Shown here piece after piece: positions 33,386 to 49,522 of a stretch of 64,000 nt of DNA. A program made the translations under genes and the position numbers. This stretch comes from Coprinellus micaceus (lineage: Eukaryota > Basidiomycota > Agaricomycetes > Agaricales > Psathyrellaceae). The stretch covers positions 3,720,001 through 3,784,000 of the forward strand of contig OX596337.1 in NCBI GenBank assembly GCA_951394405.1, read 5' to 3'. The number at the start of each line of letters is the position of its first letter. Position 1 is the first letter of the stretch. A model generated the notes under the pieces. That model was not told the DNA's origin. It made no database searches and saw only the letters and a program-made list of their open reading frames with translations.

Positions 33386-34081
33386 TCAGATTGCGACCAA
33401 GCCGCCGCCTTTCCTTGCCACTGGCAAAGTCACCCACCAGATCTTCGGTACGATTCTCCAGAGAACACCACCATACTCAACGAGTTCGTGGAGGCCCAGA
33501 TGCACCAACTTGTACTGAAGGCCCTCGCAGAAACCCCCGAAGAGGGCCTTAGTGGGAACCCATTCTTGGGATCGATGGCGAATGCACTAAGTAAGACCGT
33601 ACGTCTCCTCCGAGTGCTTGACACGCTCACCACATCTACTCCTTCTCTCCTCCTCATCGTCGCGAGCCGGCTCAAACTAGATATTCCCACCAGTGAAAGC
33701 TACAAATCCATTACCCACTTCCTCCGACTGCCACTGATAACTACGAAGAGACCTCCGTCATTCGTGGTTATCTTCGCTACGACCTCCGTCGAAATCGTAA
33801 AATCCATCCAACGAAGCCACCTAAATACTGCTTCTTGGCCAGAGGAGCAGGCCTTCATTTCTCTATGACCTGCTCAGCCTTGGCCGCGGGACCCCCACTC
33901 CGTCATTGGAAGTATCCAAGAGGGTAAAATTATATTCCGCTACGCCACGCTCCCCGACTCCCTGTCCGACCAAAAGGGGTCTAAGGATCTCTTACAAGCC
34001 CAGGGTCGATACTTTCTGGAGTTAGCAGGCACCTACGCCCGACGCTTGGACGATTGGTTGCCGTGCCCGGCGATGTCTTAG
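33386..34081 (+). pseudogene. unknown protein frame interrupted by one stop
   Basis: The same reading frame looks protein-like on both sides of a single TGA at 33866-33868 and ends at TAG 34079-34081. The first part includes ILNEFVEAQMHQLVLKALA and PSLLLIVASRLKLDI; the second includes VIGSIQEGKIIFRYATLPD and GRYFLELAGTYARRLDDWL. I do not recognise the family. There is no clear start codon. An intron removing the TGA is possible, but I see no convincing splice pair, so a decayed gene is the simpler reading. Confidence 0.4.
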
Positions 34082-37000
34082 CCGCGATTCATCGCGTCCT
34101 ATGTACATATTCTTGTCGTAAGTGCTATGATTGTTGTGAGATGTTTTTCCGTGGCCGTTAGATATCACACGTAGCCCCTGCGGTAGTCTAGGGCTTGCTG
34201 GTTGATTGGAACCAGTGTAGTGGTGTCTGAGGAGACACAGAAGCCGGAGTGGGAGGGGAGGGATGACGGGACAACTTCTTGAGGCAAATCAAATCAAGTG
34301 GTGAGGTACGGCCGGTGTATGGCTTGTGTGGGGCGCGGTTGACTCGGAACTCGTATGGGATGGGATCGGCGTGAAGCCGCCTGCTGGCGGTACGGGGAGT
34401 CTTGAGTATGCGGGAGGAGAATGCGAGCGGGTGCGGAGTAAATAGAGTAGGCCGAGCGAGCGACACTCCAAGGCGTCTAATATAGAGTGGAACTCAGGAT
34501 ATATTCCACACCGGGTCTGGCCAGATGAGTTTGATTCAAGGATTGTAGACCGCGTGAAATGTATGCGCTCCATAGAGGTCTTCTGTGCGAGAGTCCCTCC
34601 GGGGGCAGTGGATACTCTAAAGTCCCCGTTAACCTTGTGTCTGAGGGCTATATATACCCGCCCAGTCAGCGGGCATGGAGGTAGTTTTCACTATCGGGCT
34701 CAACCCGGTTCGAGCTCGGGGTTGTAACTTCAGACTAGGCGTTGTATGAGCGTGGTGCACCTCCCCACACTCAAGGCACCCTGACTGTGCATGAACCAAG
34801 CCACACGGTCAAGTGCTATGGATACGAGCCTGGCCAGTGAATGGATGGCCCGAGGTCGATGTCGACCCTGCTGGCTTGAGCCTGGATCCAAACTCTTGGA
34901 ACTATTAGCTGACGTGCCTGTGGAACAATACGACGCACCACGCGCACTGAGATTATTACGTTCCGTCAGTTTATACCTCCTCGTCACTGTCCAGGGAAAG
35001 CGGAATAGTAGGTTTAATTGAAGGCTGAAGTAGCCGTTACCAAACAAGGCGCCGTGTCGGTCAGTGATTGACCGCCGCGTATTGGTGGTCCCACGTTGTG
35101 GAGGTGTGCCTGGTACGGTACTCCACCCACAAACCTCCGGTGTTAACCCAGCTGCCTCAACTATTAGGACCTCATGAGGCCCAGGCGTCACCATCCAGTA
35201 CCGCGTATGTTTCCTGAATCGACTGCCCGACCACCACGAAGGAACTTTTAACGCAAAAGGCTGCGATCTTGACGCCAGCGCGCTCAATCCAAGAAATTCG
35301 CCTTCGAGTAGTCGAAGGATGGGGCGGGGAGGTTTTCTCGAAAGGTACAATCGAGGTTCGGGTCGGGCGTTGGGCGGGGTAAGGGAAAGATGTCAGTGAA
35401 GGTGAGTACAGTGGCAACAATTGACATGGTCCTCAGCGTCCCATTCGGGCCCAGCCAGGTCGGGAGTCAATTAGCTGTTGAATTGGTTGACCTCTCAACG
35501 ACAGTGTCACTGTGCTTCCATTGTGTCCTCCCAAAAACCCTGTTTTTCTTCACCAGTGGTAGCCTTTTTAGGTGGGGGACATCGGCGGGACCACCCATAC
35601 CCCATTCTACGGCCGCCCATCTCGACTCGCCTCCATCTTGGAAGGTGGTTTCACCAATGATACAGCCTTAAAAGGCCTAGCCGAACTCGATCCCCCTCCA
35701 GCTCACGTCCGACCGACCAGTTTCGATGCGTCAGCACATTGCCCAACTCCACCAAAGGCCAATCCCAGGGCAAAAGGTCACTCGTTTCTCCCAAATTGGC
35801 GCGGACCTTCTTCTTTTCTGGGGCAGAGATCTCTGAGCATGATCCCAACCAACGCAGTGGACACCACCCTCCTGGATGCTGGCACCTCGTCGAGCATCAC
35901 ATTTATTCAGTATCCATTCTTGGAGAATCTGCCCCTTCTCCCGTCACGGTGGCGAATGGGACCCTCTACCCATTCGTACCAGTCATTTGTACAGTCAGGC
36001 CCGAGATCCTTGACACGGCAGGAACACGCGAGGCTCCCCTCCCCCTTCTGGTAGACACCAGTAGACGGCTTCGGGTGCCATATTATACTGGCTAGCGGGA
36101 GCACCCATTCCACAGAGGCCCCTCGTGCCTCCCGATATCAGCCTGGGCGACAGCGACGCCTCCCTTTGAAGGTTGCCAGGCATCCAGCTGCACTTCGCTT
36201 CCCGAGCTCTCGAGCCCTCATCCGCTTGGAATGGTCCCGGAGCCCTTATCTGCGTCGCATCACCTCCATCATGCCATCATAGCAACCCGCAACCCAGCGG
36301 TCAACACTTGGGATACCCACTTGGGCAAACCCAAGATTTGAGCGGTGGATATGACCCCACTGTATTCTTGGGTGGATCTCCTAGCTTCCTGGTGGTTTAA
36401 CTGAACAATAGTGCGGCTACTGGTGCCACTACTCTCCGTGTCCGACCCCAGGGGCCTACCTGAACAAGGGCCATGATCTGAGCGGTGGAGACGCCCTCAC
36501 TGTACATCCTTGACTAGGAGTATCGAGTCTCGCCTTGGCTGAGGAAGATCCGTATGCTCTAGCGGCGTCGCGTCCCTGTTTGAGTCCCAGCAGGTGCGAC
36601 GATGAGATGCCCGCCGAGGCACGGCTGCAGGTCTGAGTGGTTTCTGAACCAATATCTGCGGTAGTGTCTGGAATTCCTGTCCATGGGTCGTACCAGGGAT
36701 ATGGCTCGAGGGTGCTCGATGGCGCCACGTCCCGGGGCGAAGGCTTGGGAAGAACACCAGGTAGAGGTCACCGCCCCGGCTCGTTTAGGGGGTGTACGGT
36801 ATCGAGCGCACTGGCTCGAGATTTGGTACGTCGTAGGCCGGCTTTGGTCTCGATTTCGTGGTTCAGACCTCTATTGTCTTGCCGTGGGTCAGGCCGGAGC
36901 GTGCATTCCCAGGTAGACGCACCAGGGCAAGCATGAGTATCCTGTGCTTCCAGAGACCGGGTTCGCGCCACGTACCACGTCGAGCACATGCATTGGGACG

Positions 37001-39098
37001 CGTCTAATGCGAACGGTTTGCTTACCCGCGAAGTTTATGTCCCCCATGGTCTCGAATGCCGCTCGAAAGCGGGGCCTAGTATCGACTTCTCCTCTGGGAA
37101 CGTTCGGGTTGCTGAAGGTGGCAGGCAAAGTGCGGGCTTCACGGTGCTTGGTTGAGGTTTCTCCCTCGTCAGACCGGTTGGTGACCAGCGTTATTGCTGT
37201 TCTCTCGGTCGATGGTCTCTCCAACTCTCATAAGGCTCCAAGAGGACCCGCTTCACAGCAGCAACGAAGTGCTGTTGAGCTCCTGTTGATAGCGCGGAGG
37301 GGTTTGAACTGACCAACTATTCTCCAGGTATTATGTTGTGTAGTGCTTCTCAGAAGGATAAACCTGGGTTCTGGCTCATGATGGTGGAAGGCGAAGAGGG
37401 TTGTTATGAACTGGGTGCGGACTGACATATTTGACAGGGTAGTGAACAAGAGAAAGATGCGGTCCCCAGGTCGGTCGCGATGGCGCGTGCTTACGGCACA
37501 ACAGTCGAGCGTACGTCCTTGTAATTGTTCTCGGAACCACTTACCGTTATTCCAAAATGAACTTGGAGGTGAGAGCATGCGCCTGGGAGTGCCGAGGTGC
37601 AGCGGGCTACGTCGGTACGGTGTGGGATGCGCCTTAGCGCTTAACTGACGTCCCAGGGCCTTCTGGAATCGGAGCTTAGCACCGGCGACCTGACGGTTGC
37701 CCGCCGTGAGGTCTCCGCTTCGCCTGAAGGTTTGAATGATGGTCCTTGGAAAAGAAGGTTCACTCCCTTAATTCGCTCCCAGGATAGACGATCCAACTGG
37801 TCAGACTTTGCGACGAATCCCAGGGTTTCTTTCTTCCTCGCTCCCTACCGTGGTCGTGCCCGGTGCGCGCAGCACAGGCGTCCGTTTGGCCGGGGCCCAG
37901 CAGCGTGAATTTCTGAAATTGAAACCCAAAGCACCATAGCCAATTGACGGTTCAGGTCTTGAAGGAAGCGACGGAGCAAAATCTCGAGCCATTCGTTCGT
38001 TCAAATGCCCAAGTCTCTCTTTGCAAACCGCTGATAATTATTGCTTCTCGCTAGCTATGCACTAGGGCTGGCCTTCCACTACCACGACAAGCTCGAGGGT
38101 GCTCTCCAGCCGTCTCCGTCGTCCTCCACAGAAACCCTAGGACAATCGACACCGCGCTCAGGCGGCCTATCCTTTGCCTACGAGTCGACTACACCATTCC
38201 TGCACCCGCACTCCAAAATTCGCGACAATGCCTCGAACATGGTCAACCACTGCGACGATAGGCTCACCATACTCAGACTCTTGGCCAACCCATCGCGTCC
38301 TAAAACCAATTCGCTACTCGCGGCCGCAGTATGAGGAAACCCCGCTTGATAAAATGGGGTTTGTCGCGTATCAGGTGAAGAAAATGGACGACGGAGAACG
38401 TCTACGTGCAACACTGGAGCAGGTAGTTCATGTGCCTTGGTCATTACGGTTGGTGACGATCTACCGCATCGACTCGGGCATCTGCTCACATACACCCCAA
38501 ACCCCCAATATAGGGCTGAGCTCGGCCCAATCGCCCAGCGCGTCATGCACGCTCGAGGTAGAGTAGCCGCAGCATGGCACGTCCTTTGGCACGGGCCTTA
38601 GGTACGCGTCAACTCGAACCTGTTATCCTGCCCCGAGGTATCTTCCACTCTCTTGCTTCCCGCTCGCCACCAATGGATCTCACTACATTGTATATCGAAA
38701 CTACCCACGGGGCGCGAGGCTCGCGCGTCGCAAAAAAGCGTCGGCGAGATGATGCTACACCACGGACTTTAGATAAAAATTGCGGACCGCTCCCTCTCTC
38801 TGCTCTCCGTGCCGCTCGGTCAACTTCCGCTTTTCTTGACCCGGCAACGAGAGTCCTTCCATTTCGTAAGGTCGGGCTCGTCGCAGGCCAAACGTATGGG
38901 TAGCCTGTAGCGCGGTTCACACACATCTTGATGTATATAGTTGGCCACTTTGACCTCAGCCTCAGCTAAGTCTCGGAATCCACTTGTCAACGCCCTACGT
39001 AAACACCATGTCGTTGCCCATTCCTACCTATCGTTTGTAAACCTGGCATCGTACAGCTTTCGAAGTTCGTTGAAAATCGCTTTGGACGTAATGCTCCT
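34082..39098. other. 5-kb gene-poor, eroded region
   Basis: No intact gene can be supported on either strand. Several 60-200 codon frames exist, but they lack family motifs, overlap each other in different frames, or begin without ATG. Fragments that look weakly protein-like lie near 35570-36095 and 38040-38575, in each case needing frame jumps. The most likely content is old mobile elements and dead genes. Confidence 0.5.
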
Positions 39099-39100
39099 TA

Positions 39101-40227
39101 CAGCAGTTCGCGGAACATAGGGCGCGGATTGATTTTTTGATTTTGTTTTCTCGCGCGCGCAAAACGCGCCATGATTTCGAGCCTCGGCGATGTTGCCCTC
39201 ATTATGCTTGTGTATCTTCTCGGGTGGCCTTGAAAACAGTACAGTCATATTTAGAGAGCCATTGTGGACCGAACGAAGTCGTTTTTGCGGTCATAGGTTG
39301 TTTTTGTGAGATGAGGTTACGAGATGATTGTCTGGTACACTCCCCGTCAATGACATCGCGTGTCCCGGTCTCTTACATCCTTCTGGACTCATGAAAGGAG
39401 GCGTAAATGTCCTAAGAATCTCTGGTAATAGCTGTGTATTACTTAAGGGGCCCAGTTCGAAGAGAGGCATCATAAAAATTGGTATGGAAAGTGGGCACCT
39501 GGCATCAAACCCGCCTGGGTGTGCCCTCACCATCGTGCTCCTCAACGCGTCCTCCTCAGAGATCGACCGCCAGAGGGTGGTGTAATATATAAGTTGGAAC
39601 TAGGGAATGGTTCATTATCCATTTCGTTCTTTGGAACCCTCATTGAAATGAAGATTTAGGTGCCAGCAAAGCACCTCACCACCAGGCCACTTATCACTTA
39701 GATTGAAGGAAATGCGCTGTTTTTAACCCTTCCGAAGAGTTAATACGTCTTTGGAGACGGCTTAAGTGGTCCGTTTCAGGCTCCAGAGCGCCGTATATTC
39801 ATTGCAGGACACAGGGTGTGCCACAGCGACCTCGTTGATGAGCAGCTGATCGGCCCCTTGAGGCTACCTTAACGCACCAGCCCACTACCGCCTGATACTG
39901 CCTACCTACAGGCACAGAATCACCTTCCCCTCCTTTCAGTTTAAATTTGAGTCTAAAACATACCATTCTCGTAGATGGATTGAGGTGACGATCCAGCATA
40001 CTCAAAGGTGGATGGTTGGGACCTGAGCATGCTGCCACTTCCGTTTTCCGAACAAAATTGGTACCAACATGTTTGCACAACGCTACTGGACACAGCTGAA
40101 GTAAATTTACATTCTTGGGGGAAGAATTGAACTCGATACTGCCAGGTCAAAATTCCAGTCGCGTTTTGCCCGCGCGAGAAAAAGAAATCAAAAAATCAAT
40201 CCGCGCCCTATGTTCCGCGAATTGCTG
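39101..40227. mobile_element. 1.13-kb element with long inverted repeats at TA sites
   Basis: About 68 bases at 39101-39168 (starting CAGCAGTTCGCGGAACATAG) recur as the reverse complement at 40160-40227 with only a handful of mismatches. Each end is directly bordered by TA (39099-39100 and 40228-40229). A TA target duplication and ends starting with CAG fit the Tc1/mariner-pogo superfamily. I find no transposase frame in the 1-kb interior, so a non-autonomous or decayed copy is likely. The high similarity of the two ends in an otherwise eroded region suggests it is younger than its surroundings. Confidence 0.7.
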
Positions 40228-40545
40228 TAATAAAGGAATCATACTAACCGTGGATAGTGGCAGCCCAGGAGTGCTTGTAAACGCGTGCGACGCGACTGAG
40301 CCCAAAATTTCGACACAGCCACAGGTCCGTGCGCACACGTGTACCAAGCCAAGTTTGGGCGCTTATTTGCGAACCGTGATGTTCTTGCGTTACCTTCGAA
40401 CCATCACCCCACCTAAGCAGTCGAAAAATGATTCAATGTCCTCAAGCTCCTGCCACAGCCACGTTTCTCACGAGAGGTCAGTGCTTTGTGCCTTGGGATG
40501 GGCACCCATTGGTACAGGCCTCATCTGATTGAGCCATTGGTTTAG

Positions 40546-41640
40546 ATCTTACCATCCCACGGCAAGCTCTGGACCCCGCGTTTGTTACCCGGATGGAGGC
40601 AACACTTTGTCCAGGTCTTTTTGAGTTCGCGGACCCCGAGACGTCCCGACACATTATTGGCAATTGCATCGCCCATTGCAGCGATTCCCGCGACGTGGTC
40701 ACCAAAGTGCTGCAATTGAAATTCATCGGGGGTCACTCGCCTTCCTACTGGGTGCTAGCAGGGTCCGATGGTGCTACAAGGCTTCACACAGTTCCACCAC
40801 TCCTGGTAATGTTCTTGGAGATGTGCACATCGTTATCGGCGGAGATCCAGGAGGAGATTGCGGATGCCCTGCTTAAAATCAATAAAGATACACTCCTTCA
40901 GCAGCTGAGTTCCTCCCTTCCACATATCTGTGGTCCTGGAATGATGGATCCAGACTTCGATCAGGCCGCAGTAGTCGCCGGTTACACCGAGAGCAGCAGT
41001 GCTCAAATATCGTTCAGGATCCCTCAGTTCTTCGACAGGATTCTGATCAGCCATGAAATTGTGCTCCCTGCTTGCCTTGCCAATGGTGAGTTCCGAGTCG
41101 ACCATCGAATTCCCTCTCTTTCGAGCAGCTGACACGCTATCTACCAGAAATTCTTTGGGTTGTCAGGGCCAAAGTGAACACTGGAACGTGGACATCCAAC
41201 TTGAGGTGGATACTCCAGGTCGCAGAAACGAAGACAAGGAAAAAGCACAACTTCCCAACAGGGGATACACAATTAAACCACAGGAGAATCACCGTCAATA
41301 TCCCCGAAATTGATACAACTAGACAAACACAACCTTACCTCCACTGGATAGAGACACTGACGTGGACCCACAGCACACGAGCCACAAATCCCGAGAAGAC
41401 TTTCCGTAGCCAGGTGGGCTCTATCAACATTGCCATCCCTGACCAAGACTTGGCATCGTTTCATGCGTGAGAGTTGTATGCCTTTCCCATTTGCGACAAA
41501 CGTCCTGACCCAATGTCTTGTACTTCAACTACGGAAACAAGTACCTTGGTCCAGGGAGGACTCTGTCCGGAACCATGGTCATCGAAGACTACCCATGTTA
41601 CCAGCGAGGGAGCGGATTGTGGGACGGCGACTGAATCTAG
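40546..41640 (+). pseudogene. unknown gene remnant, one good exon plus fragments
   Basis: A well-bounded 540-nt exon (40546-41085, acceptor TTTAG, donor GTGAGT) encodes a protein-like stretch with TIPRQALDPAFVTRMEATL, VLQLKFIGGHSPSYWVLAG, PPLLVMFLEM and IPQFFDRILISHEIVLPA. The next protein-like segment (41126-41470, LTRYLPEILWVVRAK...) is in a phase that the visible splice sites cannot reach. A third (about 41510-41637, NVLYFNYGNKYLGPGRTL) is in yet another frame. I do not recognise the protein. The evidence favours a decaying gene over a working one. Confidence 0.4.
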
Positions 41641-42529
41641 CGTACATTATACGGCCACTAGCTGCCGACTCGGATAGGAGCCACGGAGTGGGATCCTCGG
41701 CCCTCTCGGGCAGTACGCAAGTGTATATGTGTCCCTGTGATGCCTAAGTCTATAAGTAGCCCACACAACCTGCTACCACACGAACTAAAATCACGCAAAA
41801 GCGCCTTGAAGGTGCGCTCGCCGAGCTATATGATAAACTGTCTATTCTATCTACTTAGAGAGCGTCGGTCAAAGGAATGTGGGGTAGGCTGAATCGCCTG
41901 GTCTTCCATCTCTGCTGACTGTAGCTTTAAAAGGCTTACAACCAGTCACAACTAGGCCGATTCGCTAGAGAAATTCTGAAAGAAGGTGGGGATGTCCCCA
42001 ACCTGCCCAAGGAAGTCGACTGTCACGTCGTAAAAATGCTTGTTGCTGGTTGGGCTGAACAAAACAGAAGGCCGCACTGGTCACAGTCAGGATATTATGG
42101 GTGTCGCATATCTATACAGGACTTACAGCCATCGTCGCTGGTCCATTGCGCCGTGATGTGGGGCTTTCTTGAATCTTAAGCGAATAATTGGGTACGGACT
42201 TTCCGCCGATGGTCTGTCTGAATTGACATTGCCCTCTGCGGGACACCCCTACTGGTAATGAAGGCTTTAGATAATTAGGATGTTCCCCCGCTCATCTTCG
42301 TTAGTGTCGTGAGGGGCTATCGAACTCTGGAGAATAGACGCCCGTCGAGTTGAGTGACAGGAGGTGACATGTCGCATCCGCGCCGAACGAAACGGCCTGC
42401 CCTAAACGACCTGACCGTGGGACACTTTTCACGCGACGCGTTCCTGATTAGCTGTCATTTCGACGCGCGGTTTTCTCAACACCGTCACCATCCCCCAACC
42501 TGTTCGCTGAGCAACACAGTGCTTGAACA
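41641..42529. other. intergenic region before SMC5
   Basis: No gene or repeat is recognised. The right end holds the SMC5 promoter. Confidence 0.4.
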
Positions 42530-47208
<4,679 letters not shown>

Positions 47209-47526
47209 GCTCACAGTATCAAGGTCCCTTCGACGCCAGTTCTTCTGACACTTTCGCTTTCCTCCGTTCAAGTTCTGTCTCTTTTTGTACACCGCTCTGC
47301 CTAATCACTCACCCATCCCCTCCTTCTCCCCCCACACTTGCACATACGCCCTAGTCTCGTCGTCCCTATCCACCGTTAATCACTGTACATATCGTTCTGA
47401 ATTGCCCATCCTTTTGCGCATAATAGACTCTGTCTGCATCTCACCATACCCCTTACTCTCAGGAAGTCTCTTATGAAAACTTCAATCGGTCAGTCATGAG
47501 CAGAAGCCAAAAAGTCAATCTCATTT

Positions 47527-48108
47527 TCAAAGCTGTATCTTCTCCTTCGAGTCCCCCCACCTCTTCTTCGCCGCCTGAATACGACCTCCCAGAGAGATGA
47601 GCTCCCCGGTGGAGTTGTCGAGCAAAGCGGTGAGCGTGGTGTCAAGGAGGGGTTCTTCGAATGCGGTGGGGTCGGAGAGGATCCGATTTCTAGTGTATGA
47701 TGAGGTAAGCGCTTGCAGTGGAAAGGGCGGCTGAAAGGGTGGTAGGGAAGGGTGTGACGTACGAGTCGAAGATCCCAAACGATGCGGAGATAGGTGTCCT
47801 TTTGATGTCGAGAGGTATCCGTTCAGCCTTGCGCGAGCAGGTCGTTCGTTTTGTGAGTTCGTCGTAGGTAGCTCTTGGGAGTCGGGCTGAAGTAGACAGG
47901 TCAGCGTAACCATTCAAGCGCTCAAAGGTGGCCAGAATGGTAGCACAAGGAGGACTTATTGACGCACTGTTTTTGAGGGCTGCAACCATCGCGAGGAGAG
48001 TCGCGTCGAACGCGTTCCCGTCGTAGTTCATGCATGTCGCGTCGACGTAGAGGTTTCTTGAGGTGAGAGTCCAGTGGGTATCTTTGGATGAATGGGTGCT
48101 GCAGTCAT
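47527..48108 (-). pseudogene. RRP43 relic with internal deletion
   Basis: This aligns with the intact RRP43 at 53804-55256. The first exon stops after the SPQE codons and is joined straight to the middle of exon 4 ([15 protein letters not shown]), removing the exons between and shifting the frame. A further deletion of about 60 bases removes the [11 protein letters not shown] segment near the C-terminus. Exons encoding [19 protein letters not shown] and [17 protein letters not shown] are still readable. Confidence 0.88.
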
Positions 48109-48730
48109 GGCCAGGATAAAGGTGGTGGTAGCTTGGGGGCAAGCGCTGGTAAGCGCTCAAGATGATGGTCTGGCTAATGATCTGAGAGCCTAAATCGGGG
48201 AAGCCCCTATTTTTGACCTCAGTGTCTCGAATGTGCGAGATGCGAGGCCTTGTCGAAGGGGTTACTAGCTCGTGGAAAATGTTCAAGACAGGGAGCGCAA
48301 TTCTAACATATACATATTCCGGTTAAGTTGTTAATATAGTTGTCCACGTTGTCGGTACTGCTGCAGTCCAAAGAGGGGGTCTTGAAGGAGACTATATAGG
48401 CTAAGCAGGGGAATATCGTAAGGCATGTAGATAGGACTGGGGGTAGAAATAGGACACGATTACTTCGCAAGTATGCTGATGGTCGGCATAAGGGATCACA
48501 ATCGTCCTGGCACGGTTTCATTGTCACGTCCGCTGCTCCCGCCTTCGTCGTTCTGACCCTGATCGCTCTCGTATTTATAGCAACTACTCCCATCGCCTAG
48601 TACACCACCGGAGCCGTTGTCTGCACCGTCTTTCACAATCATGTCACTTTGCCTCCCCTCCCGAACCACCCTCCTCGTTGGAGCGACGATGGCCGCGGGC
48701 TGGGCGGTCCAATTATTCTGAAGCTCTACA

Positions 48731-48850
48731 AAATCATCGACTAATGCCCATGAATGAATGGCCAAGATGTCACTTTTTGTGAAGTTTCTCCTGTTCATCG
48801 ATCGTTGCTCGTCGAGGTTCTTGCTCCGTCGCTCCTTTCTGTCTTCACCT
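48731..48850 (-). pseudogene. remnant of the 3' end of the acidic frame (copy of 56735-56900)
   Basis: GAATGAATGGCCAAG and the following TTCTCCTGTTCATCGATCGTTGC match the 3' end of the frame at 56739-57568, with about 100 bases missing between the blocks. It marks where unit A once continued into that gene. Confidence 0.65.
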
Positions 48851-49469
48851 GGGTGCTCAAGCTGGCGGAGCTGCAGAGGATACCGGTGTGGGCGATGACA
48901 GATATCTTCAGCTATCTCAGCTTGCCCTTGCTCTCCAGGCCGTCAATTGTAAGCGCGGTGGTCCTCTTGTCCGTCCGAGTACCGACAGGCGCACTCGTAG
49001 GTTCGCCGGCTTTCGACAGAGCCTCCAGCAGAGATATATGCGCATCATAGAACTCTTTCGTCTGAATATTGACGATCCCGCCAGCCTCCTCGATGATGCG
49101 CAGAATCTCGTTTTCGCGTCGAAGGTGAGACACATTGACGCGCCTCCCAGGTGCTTTTGGGGTTGGAGCTGGTGCGGGCTGTGGTTTGGCGTGCGCGAGA
49201 GCTATTCCCTGTTCTGCCACTGGAGTTAATAATGTGGTAGCTGACGTCACAGGTGGTACAAGAAGAGTCGGTCCGAGGGATGGCGGCATGGGAGAATCCC
49301 TTAAAGCAGCTCCTGGCCGCCGCGTGTTCGAGGGTGCTGAACGAGCCGATGCCTGGTCTTGCTGGCTTGAAGCAACGGGGGTTGGCCGAGTTGTAGGCTC
49401 CCCAGGCTGAAGCACGAGCCCAGAGGATGCAGACGAGTGGCCAGCACCCCCCCTGGAGTCAATATCCAT
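48835..49469 (-). pseudogene. fragment of TFIIIC B-block subunit (tau138-like) with an in-frame stop
   Basis: The frame from ATG 49469 is Pro/Ala/Thr-rich for about 110 codons. It then reads through a compact winged-helix-like region: RRENEILRIIEEAGGIVN, TKEFYDAHISLLEALSKAGE, PTSAPVGTRTDKRTTA and LESKGKLR. From memory this is the extended winged-helix domain of the largest TFIIIC subunit. A TAG at 48912-48914 follows at once, yet the same frame goes on with LKISVIAHTG, which would continue the domain. The piece is far shorter than the full subunit (well over 1000 residues), so it is a captured, stop-containing fragment. A 185-residue protein could still be made. Confidence 0.6.
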
Positions 49470-49522
49470 TGCCCCGTCGATTTCCCCGTCATGAGGAGAC
49501 TGGACACCGAGCTGTGTTTGAA

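Noticed and set aside
34680..34740. tRNA-like GGTTCGAGCTCGG string
   Set aside because: The T-loop-like sequence is not accompanied by a foldable acceptor, D arm or anticodon arm.
34730..35350. 206-codon minus-strand frame in the gene-poor island
   Set aside because: It has no recognisable motif or start context and overlaps other frames, so I could not support a gene.
35570..36095. Possible retropepsin-like pieces (a LLDAGTSSS stretch and VTVANGT in a shifted frame)
   Set aside because: The match needs a frame jump, the catalytic DSG is altered to DAG, and no reverse transcriptase or integrase pieces are nearby. The evidence is too weak to call a retroelement.
36300..36510. Degenerate direct repeat around GAGCGGTGGA...CTCACTGTA-type strings
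   Set aside because: Only two short partial copies are seen. They could be chance in an eroded region.
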